The notes under the pieces were generated by a model that saw nothing but the letters and a program-made list of their open reading frames with translations, searched no databases and was not told the origin of the DNA. A stretch of 64,000 nucleotides of DNA, taken from Desulfatitalea alkaliphila (lineage in GTDB: Bacteria; Desulfobacterota; Desulfobacteria; Desulfobacterales; Desulfosarcinaceae). The translations under genes and the position numbers were made by a program. Every line of letters begins with the position of its first letter. Positions within the stretch are counted from its first letter, which is position 1. Shown piece after piece: positions 51,392 through 60,133 of the stretch. Location of the stretch: the NCBI RefSeq assembly GCF_022968795.1, contig NZ_JALJRB010000001.1:372001-436000 (forward strand), given 5' to 3'.

Positions 51392-51464
51392 ATCCTCCAT
51401 GGGCTCGCCGCAGCACAATCGGTGAGCAACCGTTCATTCGGGTTCTGCGAAGGGAGTTTCGAAA

Positions 51465-54400
51465 ATGCAACGATTACTGAAATCGAAATACGGCAAGACC
51501 AATAACAGCGTCGGGAATAGGCCCCGCACTGCAGCGGCGGTATTCTTCTTGGTTTGTTTGCTCATCACCGGTGGGGTCGCAAGTGCTAATAATGACTGGC
51601 AGGCACCGCGCATGGCCGACTATGTCAAGCTGCCGCCGTTCGTTTCCTTTGATGCCAAACCCAACATCATGATCCTTCTGGACAATTCCGGCAGTATGAA
51701 CGCACCGGCATACGACATGGATTACTATGCCGGCGAGCCTTATAATAGCCAGGATGAGAGCCTGGGCGTTGAGGAGAGTCTCCGATCCTATTTTGTTGTA
51801 CGGGAGATCGATGACGTGCACCAAATTGGCAGCGACCTGGTCGATGGGGAAGTATTGAACATCGGCGACCGTCAAGTGGGCATCCGTTTTCAGAATGTCG
51901 ATATCCCTCAAGGATCGATTATCACCGAGGCCTACATCCAGCTTACTGCTTATGCCGATGGCTTCGATGATCTGACAGTGACCATCAGGGGCGAGGATGC
52001 CGATGATGCGGCGTTTTTCAACATTGATGATCCCAACAACCTTACCGACCGCACGTTGACATCCGCTTCCGCCGATTGGACCATTGGTCCGTGGCAGGCG
52101 GGAGAAGCATATGACACGTCCGATATTAGCGCTGTTCTGCAAGCCATTGTGTCGCGTCAAGAATGGCGCTTGGGCAACGCATTGGTGCTGACCTTGGAGC
52201 ACAGCCTCGATGCCGGCTATAGGCGGGCTGAGGCTCACCTGAGGGATGAAGACGATGAAGAGCAAATCGTCAACTACGGCCCGGTTTTGCATGTCAAATA
52301 CCAGTCGGTCAAGCCCGGGGTCAGCTATTACGGCTACTTCAATCCGAAATATTTCTACGAATACCGGGCAAGCGACAACACCTTTCACCCGAAATATCAA
52401 AAAATCAACTACGATTACTCTGCAGGGCGCTGGAATGTCAGGAATCTCAGCGGCACCTCTCTCACATTGAACAACACCGATATCGCACCTGTGTATAACA
52501 GTCAAAAGCAGTCCCAAGGGCTGTGGGACGGCAATTGGGCCAACTGGCTTAGCATGCGCCGCATCGATGTCATGCGCAAAGTGCTGGTGGGCGGCAAAGC
52601 GGATCCACCTCTCGGAAACAACAACGGCTTGCAGAAACTCATTGCCGAAAGCCCGCCGAGCGGGTCCTTTTCCCGTCAATATTCAAAAACCTTCAGCAGT
52701 CATCTCGGTCCGCCGACATCTCCCTACCATGGGAACTTTACGTACGACTTATGGCAAGCTACTGACAACCGGCCGTTGATAAGAGTAAGATACAGGTCAG
52801 GCTGGACCACGTATACCCACACCTACACCAACCACATCCAGAAGGACAGAACCATCGAGCCCCAGGACTTCCTCGGCGGCAATCTGGCCGGTATACTGCA
52901 GAGGGTGGGGGACCGGGCGCGCTGGGGCAACATGTGGTTCAACCAAGGCGGAAGCTACGCAAGCGGCGGCAAGGTAGCAAACCCCGTCGACCACGGTTTT
53001 AGCAATGCGATGCTGCAGGATTTGCAAACCAAGGGCTGTGACACCTGGACACCGCTGGCGGAGACTTTTTACGTTGCCTTGCAATACTTCAAGCAGCAAA
53101 GCATTCATAGCAACTACCAGTATCCAACCGATTTATTTCAGATCAATCAGGATTGGGATCCCTACTATGACAAGGAAGCAGGCGAACACGTGCCCTGCGC
53201 CAAGAGCTTCGTACTGCTGTTGACCGACGGCGCCTCCACAATGGATGGCAGGGTTCCCATACACCGCGGGTACGCAAGCAATGCCAACAACTTTCCCGAA
53301 GGGTGGCAAAAATACCTGGACAGCGAATACACGAGTGCCCATTTCAATCCCATGACCTCCGGCAACACCTGCAATGAAGGCACCGGCGCCGGCTGTATTT
53401 ACCCTTCCAGCGGTACAGACTATCTCGCCGACCTGGCTTTGTATGCCCGACACAACGATCTGAGGCCGGACTTGTCCAGCTGGGAGGACAATAAATACCT
53501 CACGCTTTATACGGTGCTGGCGTTCGGCGGCTTGACCGACGTGGAAGCCGAAAATGCGCGCGCATTGCTCAAGAAGGCATCACTGCTCGGCGGCTACGGC
53601 GATTCCAACAGCGATGGTATTCCGGACACCTACTTTGAAGCCGATGACGGTTATCTTTTGGAAAAAGAGCTGCTGCGCGCCATCAGCGACATGCTTTCGC
53701 GCACCTCATCGGGTACCGCCGCCTCGGTGGTTTCCGGGACGCGTTCCGGCGAGGGCGCGGTCTATCAAGCCATTTTTCAACCCCAGGACTACGACGGTAC
53801 CAATACGGTCTACTGGACCGGACAGGTCAACGCCCTATTGGTCGACGCTTATGGGAATATGCGGGAAGACACCACCGGCGACCAACGGTTGGATGTCGCC
53901 GAGGACCTCTTTCTGGTCTTCTGCGATGCTGGTTCATGTCAAGATGATCCAGACGGTCCTTGTTGCGGACCCCAACCCGATTTTTCCCCCTTCGTACGAA
54001 AATTCAGGGATATCAACGCTGATGGGCAATTTGACGCGGAGGAACGCGCCGCCGACCCTGTCAGCTCGGGAGGAACGGAAAACTTTGCGCTGCATGAGGT
54101 CAATTATTTGTGGACCAGCAGCCAATGGCTGAACTCAAATGATTTGAATCCGGTTTTTCAAAGAAATTACACTTCCAACGACCACCGGCGATACATTTTC
54201 ACCTTCGTGGACGCAGATGGCTCCATGGTGCCCAACAGCACCAATGCGGTCAAAGATTTTATTGCCTATAGCAGCCCGGAGTGGATGCAGTTGACCGATC
54301 CGCAAGACTTCTTTGCCTATCTGCATACTTACGAACCGTTCACGCCGCCGGCGCCCTTCGATCCAGACGATGCCGCCTCGGTTCCCGAATTTCGTACAAT

Positions 54401-56360
54401 GGTATCGCGCCAGGCCGAGCGTGTGGTCAACTTCATCCGTGGCGAGGACCAACCGGTGGAATTCGTCGGAGGGGTGAAACAGGAGTTTCGCAGCCGACAA
54501 ATCGTCCCCAAAACGGGTAACACGGAGGTCACTTGGCGCCTGGGGGACATCGTTCATTCCTCACCCACTGTGGTCAGCCGCCCGGCGGAAAACTTCGATC
54601 TGCTCTACGGCGATAGAAGCTATACCGATTTTTATCGCAAATACCGCTTTCGCCGCACGGTGCTTTATGTTGGCAGCAACGGCGGCATGTTGCATGCGCT
54701 CAACGGGGGCTTTTTCGACGAATCAAACAAGCAGATCGTGACGCGTCCGGTGGACAACCTCGGCAATGAAATTTCAATGCCCAACGGCTCGTCTTACAAT
54801 GATTTTCCCCTTGGAGCGGAGTTGTGGGCATACGTGCCCTTCAACTTGCTGCCCCACCTGTACTGGTTGACGAAACCCGACTACGAGCACGTTTATTTCA
54901 TGGATTTGGAGCCCCGGATCTTTGATGCCCGCATCTTTGCGCCAGACGCCGACCATCCCAACGGATGGGGCACGGTGCTGGTGGCCGGCATGCGATTCGG
55001 CGGCGGCAAGATCGCCGCGGATATGATCAAAGGAACCGGACCGTACAACCCGGATGTGGACCGGGTCATGAGTTCCGCTTATGCCGTTTTCGACATCACC
55101 AACCCCGAAATGCCGCCACGGTTGCTGGCGGAATTGACTTTTCCCGAATTGGGATTCACCACCTGTCATCCCGGAGTGATTCTGATGCAGGGTGCCGATG
55201 CCGATAATGACAGGACGAACCAATGGTACCTGATTTTCGGCTCGGGCCCGGCTTCCCGGGACGCTTTCGGCGACAATGGAGCCAACACGGTAGCGCTCGT
55301 GGATGGCATCAGCACCCAAAACGCCTCGATGTATGCCGTCGATCTGGTTGCGCTGGCGCAAGACGGCCAAGTCAGAATGGTGACTCCCACTGGATTGGAG
55401 AACTACTCCACCGCCTCCGGTTCGGGACCATATTATATGGTTCGGTTCGACGAACCCAACAGCAGTGTTTCCAAGCCCATAGTGGTCGACTGGGATCTGA
55501 ACTACAATTCCGATGCGGTCTATTTCGGCACCAGTTCCGGTGACCATGATACCGGCTGGACCGGAAGAATGCGACGCCTGGTGCTGGATGACGGTTCCAA
55601 TGATCCCACCGATCCCAAACAGTGGCAGGTCGACAGCATTTTGTTGGATTCCGCCCAACCGATCATGGCGGCGCCGACGCCCGCCGTGGATGGTAACCGT
55701 AACCGTTGGGTCTATTTCGGCACTGGGCGCTTTTACTCGCAAAAGGACAAGGCCGATTACATGCAACAGTCCTATTACGGCGTGAAAGAGCCCTACACCC
55801 TTTCCAGCGGTGAAATGCGCTGGACCTTCAATACAGTAAGCAAGGACAACCTGTTTGATGTCAGCAACATCGATGTCTTCCAGACCGGCCATCATCTGGA
55901 CGGCTATACCGGCACCTTCTGGGATCTGGCTGACGAAATCGAGGATGACTATTCCGGCTGGCGCCTCGATTTTCCGGATCCGTTCGAACGCAATTTGGGC
56001 CAGGCGACATTAGCAGGGCAAGCTTTGACCTTCACCACCTTCTCTCCTGCCGATGCAATTTGCGCCAGTGAAGGCCAGAGCCAACTGTATGCGCTCTATT
56101 ACCGCACCGGAACAGCCTATATCAACCCGATTATCGGCGCCAGCGATTCGATTTTTTCGGATGGTAATCCGTTGATGAAGAAGCGACTTGTGCTGGGACC
56201 CGGCATGACGATCACGCCCAACATTCATGTTGGGCGCCAGAAAGGCGCCAGTGCGTTCGTTGCAACCGAGGGGGGCCCCATCGAAGTTATGCAACAGCAA
56301 ACCCCTGCTTCCGTCAAAAGCGGGCAACAGGGCTGGATGCCTGACAAAGAATGTGACTGA
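51465..56360 (+). CDS. pilY1: PilY1-type pilus tip adhesin (cluster 1)
   Basis: A 1631-residue exported protein. After a signal peptide (hydrophobic 23-41), a VWA-like region carries the MIDAS motif DNSGSM (73-78). A domain of about 180 residues (roughly 100-282) absent from the second pilY1 interrupts it. A calcium-like loop GDSNSDGIPD is near 712-721. The C-terminal half is the PilY1 beta-propeller (VGSNGGMLHALNGG, ELWAYVPFNLLPHLYWL, WYLIFGSGPASRD). PilY1 caps the pilus and controls extension, adhesion and surface sensing. GAAGGGAG precedes the ATG. Confidence 0.9.
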   Translation: MQRLLKSKYGKTNNSVGNRPRTAAAVFFLVCLLITGGVASANNDWQAPRMADYVKLPPFVSFDAKPNIMILLDNSGSMNAPAYDMDYYAGEPYNSQDESLGVEESLRSYFVVREIDDVHQIGSDLVDGEVLNIGDRQVGIRFQNVDIPQGSIITEAYIQLTAYADGFDDLTVTIRGEDADDAAFFNIDDPNNLTDRTLTSASADWTIGPWQAGEAYDTSDISAVLQAIVSRQEWRLGNALVLTLEHSLDAGYRRAEAHLRDEDDEEQIVNYGPVLHVKYQSVKPGVSYYGYFNPKYFYEYRASDNTFHPKYQKINYDYSAGRWNVRNLSGTSLTLNNTDIAPVYNSQKQSQGLWDGNWANWLSMRRIDVMRKVLVGGKADPPLGNNNGLQKLIAESPPSGSFSRQYSKTFSSHLGPPTSPYHGNFTYDLWQATDNRPLIRVRYRSGWTTYTHTYTNHIQKDRTIEPQDFLGGNLAGILQRVGDRARWGNMWFNQGGSYASGGKVANPVDHGFSNAMLQDLQTKGCDTWTPLAETFYVALQYFKQQSIHSNYQYPTDLFQINQDWDPYYDKEAGEHVPCAKSFVLLLTDGASTMDGRVPIHRGYASNANNFPEGWQKYLDSEYTSAHFNPMTSGNTCNEGTGAGCIYPSSGTDYLADLALYARHNDLRPDLSSWEDNKYLTLYTVLAFGGLTDVEAENARALLKKASLLGGYGDSNSDGIPDTYFEADDGYLLEKELLRAISDMLSRTSSGTAASVVSGTRSGEGAVYQAIFQPQDYDGTNTVYWTGQVNALLVDAYGNMREDTTGDQRLDVAEDLFLVFCDAGSCQDDPDGPCCGPQPDFSPFVRKFRDINADGQFDAEERAADPVSSGGTENFALHEVNYLWTSSQWLNSNDLNPVFQRNYTSNDHRRYIFTFVDADGSMVPNSTNAVKDFIAYSSPEWMQLTDPQDFFAYLHTYEPFTPPAPFDPDDAASVPEFRTMVSRQAERVVNFIRGEDQPVEFVGGVKQEFRSRQIVPKTGNTEVTWRLGDIVHSSPTVVSRPAENFDLLYGDRSYTDFYRKYRFRRTVLYVGSNGGMLHALNGGFFDESNKQIVTRPVDNLGNEISMPNGSSYNDFPLGAELWAYVPFNLLPHLYWLTKPDYEHVYFMDLEPRIFDARIFAPDADHPNGWGTVLVAGMRFGGGKIAADMIKGTGPYNPDVDRVMSSAYAVFDITNPEMPPRLLAELTFPELGFTTCHPGVILMQGADADNDRTNQWYLIFGSGPASRDAFGDNGANTVALVDGISTQNASMYAVDLVALAQDGQVRMVTPTGLENYSTASGSGPYYMVRFDEPNSSVSKPIVVDWDLNYNSDAVYFGTSSGDHDTGWTGRMRRLVLDDGSNDPTDPKQWQVDSILLDSAQPIMAAPTPAVDGNRNRWVYFGTGRFYSQKDKADYMQQSYYGVKEPYTLSSGEMRWTFNTVSKDNLFDVSNIDVFQTGHHLDGYTGTFWDLADEIEDDYSGWRLDFPDPFERNLGQATLAGQALTFTTFSPADAICASEGQSQLYALYYRTGTAYINPIIGASDSIFSDGNPLMKKRLVLGPGMTITPNIHVGRQKGASAFVATEGGPIEVMQQQTPASVKSGQQGWMPDKECD

Positions 56361-56438
56361 CCAGGACCATGCGGCATGCTGAAAAGTTTGCTGTATGATA
56401 GCAAAGTGAATCATGGGACCACTATCAGGAGTGAAACG

Positions 56439-56879
56439 ATGAACCCAAGCGTAATATGCGAAACCCATAGTAAATGGTTAAAGTCGCGAACATACCGTCG
56501 GATAGGCGTGTTGGCCTTCCTCCTGCTACTTGCAACATTGATTGCTCCAGCCTTATCTTTGGCGCAAACAAACTATCACCAGGGACCGGAGGCCGCACCG
56601 GCAGAGCAAGCCGTACCTTTGCCCCAAGTCGAGGTCACGCTTCAGAACAAAACCTTGCAAAGCGTCATCTCCAGCATCGGTGACCGCTTCGTCATCAATA
56701 GCCGGACACTCATCGTAGGTCCGGACGGCAAGGAACTGGGCACCGCCAACCTTGCGGTGCCATGTGAAGCAAAGGTAACCTACAGTACCCATAAAAGGAA
56801 GAAAACGGCACGGCGAATCGATGTTATCAGGGTAGGTGCCAATGCAACAACCCGGATGACATCGGAGGTTCCGCATTAA
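56439..56879 (+). CDS. Hypothetical exported or membrane-anchored protein after pilY1
   Basis: A 146-residue protein with a long N-terminal region, one hydrophobic helix (about 23-41, IGVLAFLLLLATLIAPALSLAQ) that could be a signal peptide, and a beta-rich domain (LPQVEVTLQNKTLQSVISSIGDRFVINSRT) ending with a basic KRKKTARRIDVIRVG stretch. AGGAG lies 8 nt before the ATG at 56439. It follows pilY1 by 78 bp and probably shares its mRNA. The family is unknown; a pilus-linked periplasmic role is a guess. Confidence 0.65.
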   Translation: MNPSVICETHSKWLKSRTYRRIGVLAFLLLLATLIAPALSLAQTNYHQGPEAAPAEQAVPLPQVEVTLQNKTLQSVISSIGDRFVINSRTLIVGPDGKELGTANLAVPCEAKVTYSTHKRKKTARRIDVIRVGANATTRMTSEVPH

Positions 56880-57239
56880 GAACGCTTGGGCTACTATTAG
56901 CAGGTATTGCTTTTCGTGGCTTTATTATAAAGGTCCATGTTCTATATGACCGCCTACAGCGATGTGACAAAATTTGTCACATCGCTGATTCGTGCTGAAA
57001 TAACAAGTCTTTTTCCAATAACAGCAGAACCCTTAGCTCTACGCACGACGCACACGGACCCAAGCTTAAAAAAAATTAATAGATAACAGCCCAAACCTCG
57101 CGAGGTGCCGGGGCTTATTCTTGTCCTGCCGACATACCGGTACGGTATTTACACCAACCTCCAACAACCTGATAATCAATCATTATAAACCAACTTGCGG
57201 GCCACCGCACACCCCCACCAACCATCCTCCCATGAAAAA
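56880..57239. other. Intergenic region between the two pilin operons
   Basis: About 360 bp, clearly AT-richer than the flanks, with no credible ORF or RNA gene. It contains a perfect 31-bp palindrome (56957-56987) and ends at the sigma-54-type site upstream of the second pilin operon. The composition may mark the junction of a past duplication. Confidence 0.5.
56957..56987. promoter_or_regulatory. 31-bp perfect palindrome
   Basis: CAGCGATGTGACAAA, a central A, then TTTGTCACATCGCTG. The 15-nt arms are exact reverse complements. There is no T-run, so it is a possible operator or a bidirectional end of the first pilin transcript. The TGTGA/TCACA halves are 9 nt apart, unlike the 6 nt of Crp sites. 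Confidence 0.5.
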
Positions 57240-57255
57240 TGGCGTATTTTTTGCT
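57240..57255 (+). promoter_or_regulatory. Sigma-54 promoter candidate for pilin operon 2
   Basis: TGGCGTATTTTTTGCT has TGGC and TTGCT with GG and GC exactly 10 nt apart. It lies 181 bp before the fimT start, a longer leader than in operon 1 and a weaker match (the CACG part is lost). The sequence from 57256 to 57436 has no gene. Confidence 0.58.
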
Positions 57256-57436
57256 TATAATTTGGGCGGCTTCAGTACTTCTTAATATACAATTGAATTG
57301 GTAACCGATCCCGCTGCGCTCCCACTTGGCTTCTGTTGATCCTGACAGCAGAGGCCGACCGAGGCCGCAGGATCATCCGTTTCGGTTGATGTCGGATCTC
57401 AAGCTCAACCCGACGCCCTGACGAATTGAGGAAGAG

Positions 57437-57940
57437 ATGAATATCACAAACATTATTCCCAGCGCCAAACCCACGCCCGTCGCCCGATCAGGTTTTACCG
57501 TCGTAGAACTTCTGGTGGTCATTTCCCTGATTGCCATTTTGCTGTCTGTGGCCACGCCTTCCACAATGGCCTACCTGCGCCAACGGGGTGTGCGTGAAGC
57601 CGCCGACCAATTGGCCATGGACCTGCAGCGGGCCAAGATGGCGGCTGTTTCCCGTAATGCCGACAGTTCCATTGTGGTGGATACGGCGGGTAACAGCTAT
57701 CGCACCCAACTGCCCGGCAGGGCCGACGAAACCACTGCACTTTCACGCTTCCGCGGAGGAGTGGCTTTTGCGAACATCGACGGGCAGGTCAACACCCCCA
57801 GAATCACCTTCAATTCCAGGGGGATCACCAATCCGGGGGCCAACGGCAGTATTTTTCTGACCAATGATGGCGGCGCCGTGACGATACGTCTGACCGTGAG
57901 TGCGGCAGGCGGCATTTCCCAATCCATTGTTACCCCATGA
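57437..57940 (+). CDS. fimT: FimT/GspH-type minor pilin (cluster 2)
   Basis: A 167-residue prepilin, cleavage site RSG/FTVVELLVVISLIAILLSVA. The helix GVREAADQLAMDLQRAKMAAVSRNA is nearly the same as in the cluster 1 protein (48994), and the head is diverged. GAGGAAGAG precedes the ATG. It heads a second fimT-pilW-pilV-pilX-pilY1 operon with higher GC than cluster 1. Confidence 0.87.
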   Translation: MNITNIIPSAKPTPVARSGFTVVELLVVISLIAILLSVATPSTMAYLRQRGVREAADQLAMDLQRAKMAAVSRNADSSIVVDTAGNSYRTQLPGRADETTALSRFRGGVAFANIDGQVNTPRITFNSRGITNPGANGSIFLTNDGGAVTIRLTVSAAGGISQSIVTP

Positions 57941-57963
57941 AAAGAACCACCAGGAGGTCCGTC

Positions 57964-58848
57964 ATGCAATCCCCCGGTCCCCATAACTGCGCCTTTTCAC
58001 GACATCACGCACGAGCTGGTTTCACCCTCGTTGAATTGCTGATCGCCATGGTGGTGGTCGCCATCGTGGGTGGGGCCGTGATCACCAACTACATCAGTCA
58101 ACAGCGCGCCGCCGTCCTGGTACGGGAGATGGCCCAGTTGCAGCAGCAGTTGCGCGGGGCCATCTATGTGATGGAAGACGATCTGCGACTGGCCGGCTTC
58201 GATCCGACCGGACGGGGCGGTGCGGGCTTCGGCATCACCGACATCAAGCCTGTCGCCCTGACCGGCAATGGAACGGACGCAGAGTCGCGCCCTGCGCTGC
58301 AGGTGGCCAGGGATTGGTTGCCCCGCCGTATCGTGCGCGCCATCCACCCTAACGCCGGGGAGGACACCAACGGCAACGGTGTACTGGATGCCGGTGAACA
58401 AGCCACCTATTTCCTGCGCCTCAACGACCGGGGGGCCACCGATCTGATGCGTCGACTCAACGACTGGGGCGGTGCCGAACTGGTGGCTGAGAACATCGAA
58501 CACATCTTCTTCGCCTTCGCCTACGAAGACGATGCGGGCAACATCGCCCACCAGGGCAACGACATCATCTGGACCGCCCCCGGCGCCAACAGTGTTAATG
58601 AAATCAACATGCGGTTGACGGCCGATCTGACCCTGCAGCCCATGGCCGTCCCGGTGCCGCTGGACCGCGTGCGCATGGTGCGCGTGTGGTTGCTGGCCCG
58701 CGCCCCCCACCCATCGTCCCGTTTTGTCAACACCGAGCCCTATGCCATGCCCGGATTGCCGGAGGATGTCCGCGCCAACGGTTTCGGGGACGGGTTCCGG
58801 CGACGGATGCTGGTGCGCACCATCGATCTGCGCAATATGAACCTTTAG
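57964..58848 (+). CDS. pilW: PilW-type minor pilin (cluster 2)
   Basis: A 294-residue prepilin, cleavage site RAG/FTLVELLIAMVVVAIVGGAVI, then QLQQQLRGAIYVMEDDLRLAGF. AGGAGG lies 6 nt before the ATG at 57964, so this start is chosen; an ATG at 57937 overlaps the previous stop and would lengthen the leader by 9 residues. The acidic NAGEDTNGNGVLDAGE loop parallels the cluster 1 protein. Confidence 0.87.
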   Translation: MQSPGPHNCAFSRHHARAGFTLVELLIAMVVVAIVGGAVITNYISQQRAAVLVREMAQLQQQLRGAIYVMEDDLRLAGFDPTGRGGAGFGITDIKPVALTGNGTDAESRPALQVARDWLPRRIVRAIHPNAGEDTNGNGVLDAGEQATYFLRLNDRGATDLMRRLNDWGGAELVAENIEHIFFAFAYEDDAGNIAHQGNDIIWTAPGANSVNEINMRLTADLTLQPMAVPVPLDRVRMVRVWLLARAPHPSSRFVNTEPYAMPGLPEDVRANGFGDGFRRRMLVRTIDLRNMNL

Positions 58849-58918
58849 GGCGGGGCGGCGGGGCGCAAGCGTCCGGCATCCATCGATCACCGAACCGAAA
58901 AACCGCGAGAGAGGATGT

Positions 58919-59329
58919 ATGGCAACACACCACAGACAACCCGGCACCATCGGCGGTCCCGGTCGCCAGGGGGGCTTCACCCTGATCGAAGCGCTGATCG
59001 CCATCTTCGTTTTCACCGTCGGCATTCTGGCTACGGTCAGCATGCAGATCAGCTCCCTTGAAGGCAACAACCTGGCCCGCAGCAACACGGAGGCCGCCGC
59101 CGTGGCGGCCAGTGTGGTGGAAGAGCTGCGCGCTTTGACCCACGAACATCCGCTGTTGCAGCCGGGAAGTCGCGATTTGGCTCCCGTGGGCCGCTACACG
59201 GTTTCCTATGCCGTCACCGATGAAGATCTGATCCGCAACACCAAAAACATTGCGGTAACGGTGGGCTGGGCGGACGGCGGCAATCAAAGAAGCGTGGAGA
59301 TCCACTATCTACTGGCCACCTTGATCTGA
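58919..59329 (+). CDS. pilV: PilV-type minor pilin (cluster 2)
   Basis: A 136-residue prepilin, cleavage site QGG/FTLIEALIAIFVFTVGILATVSMQ. The helix continues EGNNLARSNTEAAAVAASVVEELR, very close to the cluster 1 PilV. GAGAGAGGA precedes the ATG. It lies 70 bp after pilW and 36 bp before pilX. Confidence 0.87.
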   Translation: MATHHRQPGTIGGPGRQGGFTLIEALIAIFVFTVGILATVSMQISSLEGNNLARSNTEAAAVAASVVEELRALTHEHPLLQPGSRDLAPVGRYTVSYAVTDEDLIRNTKNIAVTVGWADGGNQRSVEIHYLLATLI

Positions 59330-59365
59330 CAAAAATGCACAAAACCTTCAATTCAGAGGAAACAC

Positions 59366-59980
59366 ATGCAACCCTGCTACGACCGCCACACCGGCCCATC
59401 GGGGCAAAGCGGGTCCGCCCTGATCACCACCGTGCTGATTTTGCTGGTGGTGACCATCATCGGTATCCTTTCCACCCGCACCGCCAACATCGAGGTGAAC
59501 ATCGCCACCCATGACAAGCTGTACAAACGCACTTGGTTCGCCACCGACGCCACGGTGCAGGAGTTCGTGCCCGAATTGACGGAACAGGCCATCGAGCTGC
59601 GGCTGGCGGCCGAGGATGTCGAGAAGGAGCTGTCGGACGCCCTAGACGGTGGATTGACCCTCAACGATGCGCAATTTTACCTGAACGAATCGCCCGGGCC
59701 CGACAGCGTTTTGACAGCGTGCTATGACAAAATTCCCGAACCGGACAATGCCGATATGGTTTTGGCCGCCGGCGCCATCGGGCCCACCGACCTGTATGTG
59801 CGGATATACGGCGACACGGAATTTTCGCCCGGCAACGCCTTGCAATTGACGGAAGGCTATGAAGGCGAGGGCCTGGGGGCGGGCCGCGGCGGGGCCATGA
59901 TCATTTACGACATCCGCGGATTGGGTGTCTCCAACAGCGAAGTGCGGATCATGAACCGCTACCGGCATGTCATTCGATGA
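59366..59980 (+). CDS. pilX: PilX-type minor pilin (cluster 2)
   Basis: A 204-residue PilX-type pilin, QSG/SALITTVLILLVVTIIGILSTRTANIEV, again lacking Glu at +5. The YKRTWFATDATVQEFVPELTEQAIELRL segment parallels cluster 1. CAGAGGAAACAC precedes the ATG. The 153-bp spacer to pilY1 (59981-60133) shows no gene. Confidence 0.84.
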   Translation: MQPCYDRHTGPSGQSGSALITTVLILLVVTIIGILSTRTANIEVNIATHDKLYKRTWFATDATVQEFVPELTEQAIELRLAAEDVEKELSDALDGGLTLNDAQFYLNESPGPDSVLTACYDKIPEPDNADMVLAAGAIGPTDLYVRIYGDTEFSPGNALQLTEGYEGEGLGAGRGGAMIIYDIRGLGVSNSEVRIMNRYRHVIR

Positions 59981-60133
59981 ACCCCCGCGATGCCCGCTCC
60001 CGCGACCCGCTGCCCGACGCGCGCCGCCGTTCGCCGGTCGCCGCAGCCGTAGGCATGTGCACCATCGCCCAATACCGGGAACGACCACCGACCGTCGGCC
60101 TTCCCGTCAGACCAAGAGAGGACTAAGCCAGCG

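Noticed and set aside
56957-56987. Crp-binding site
   Set aside because: The TGTGA and TCACA halves are separated by 9 nt instead of 6.
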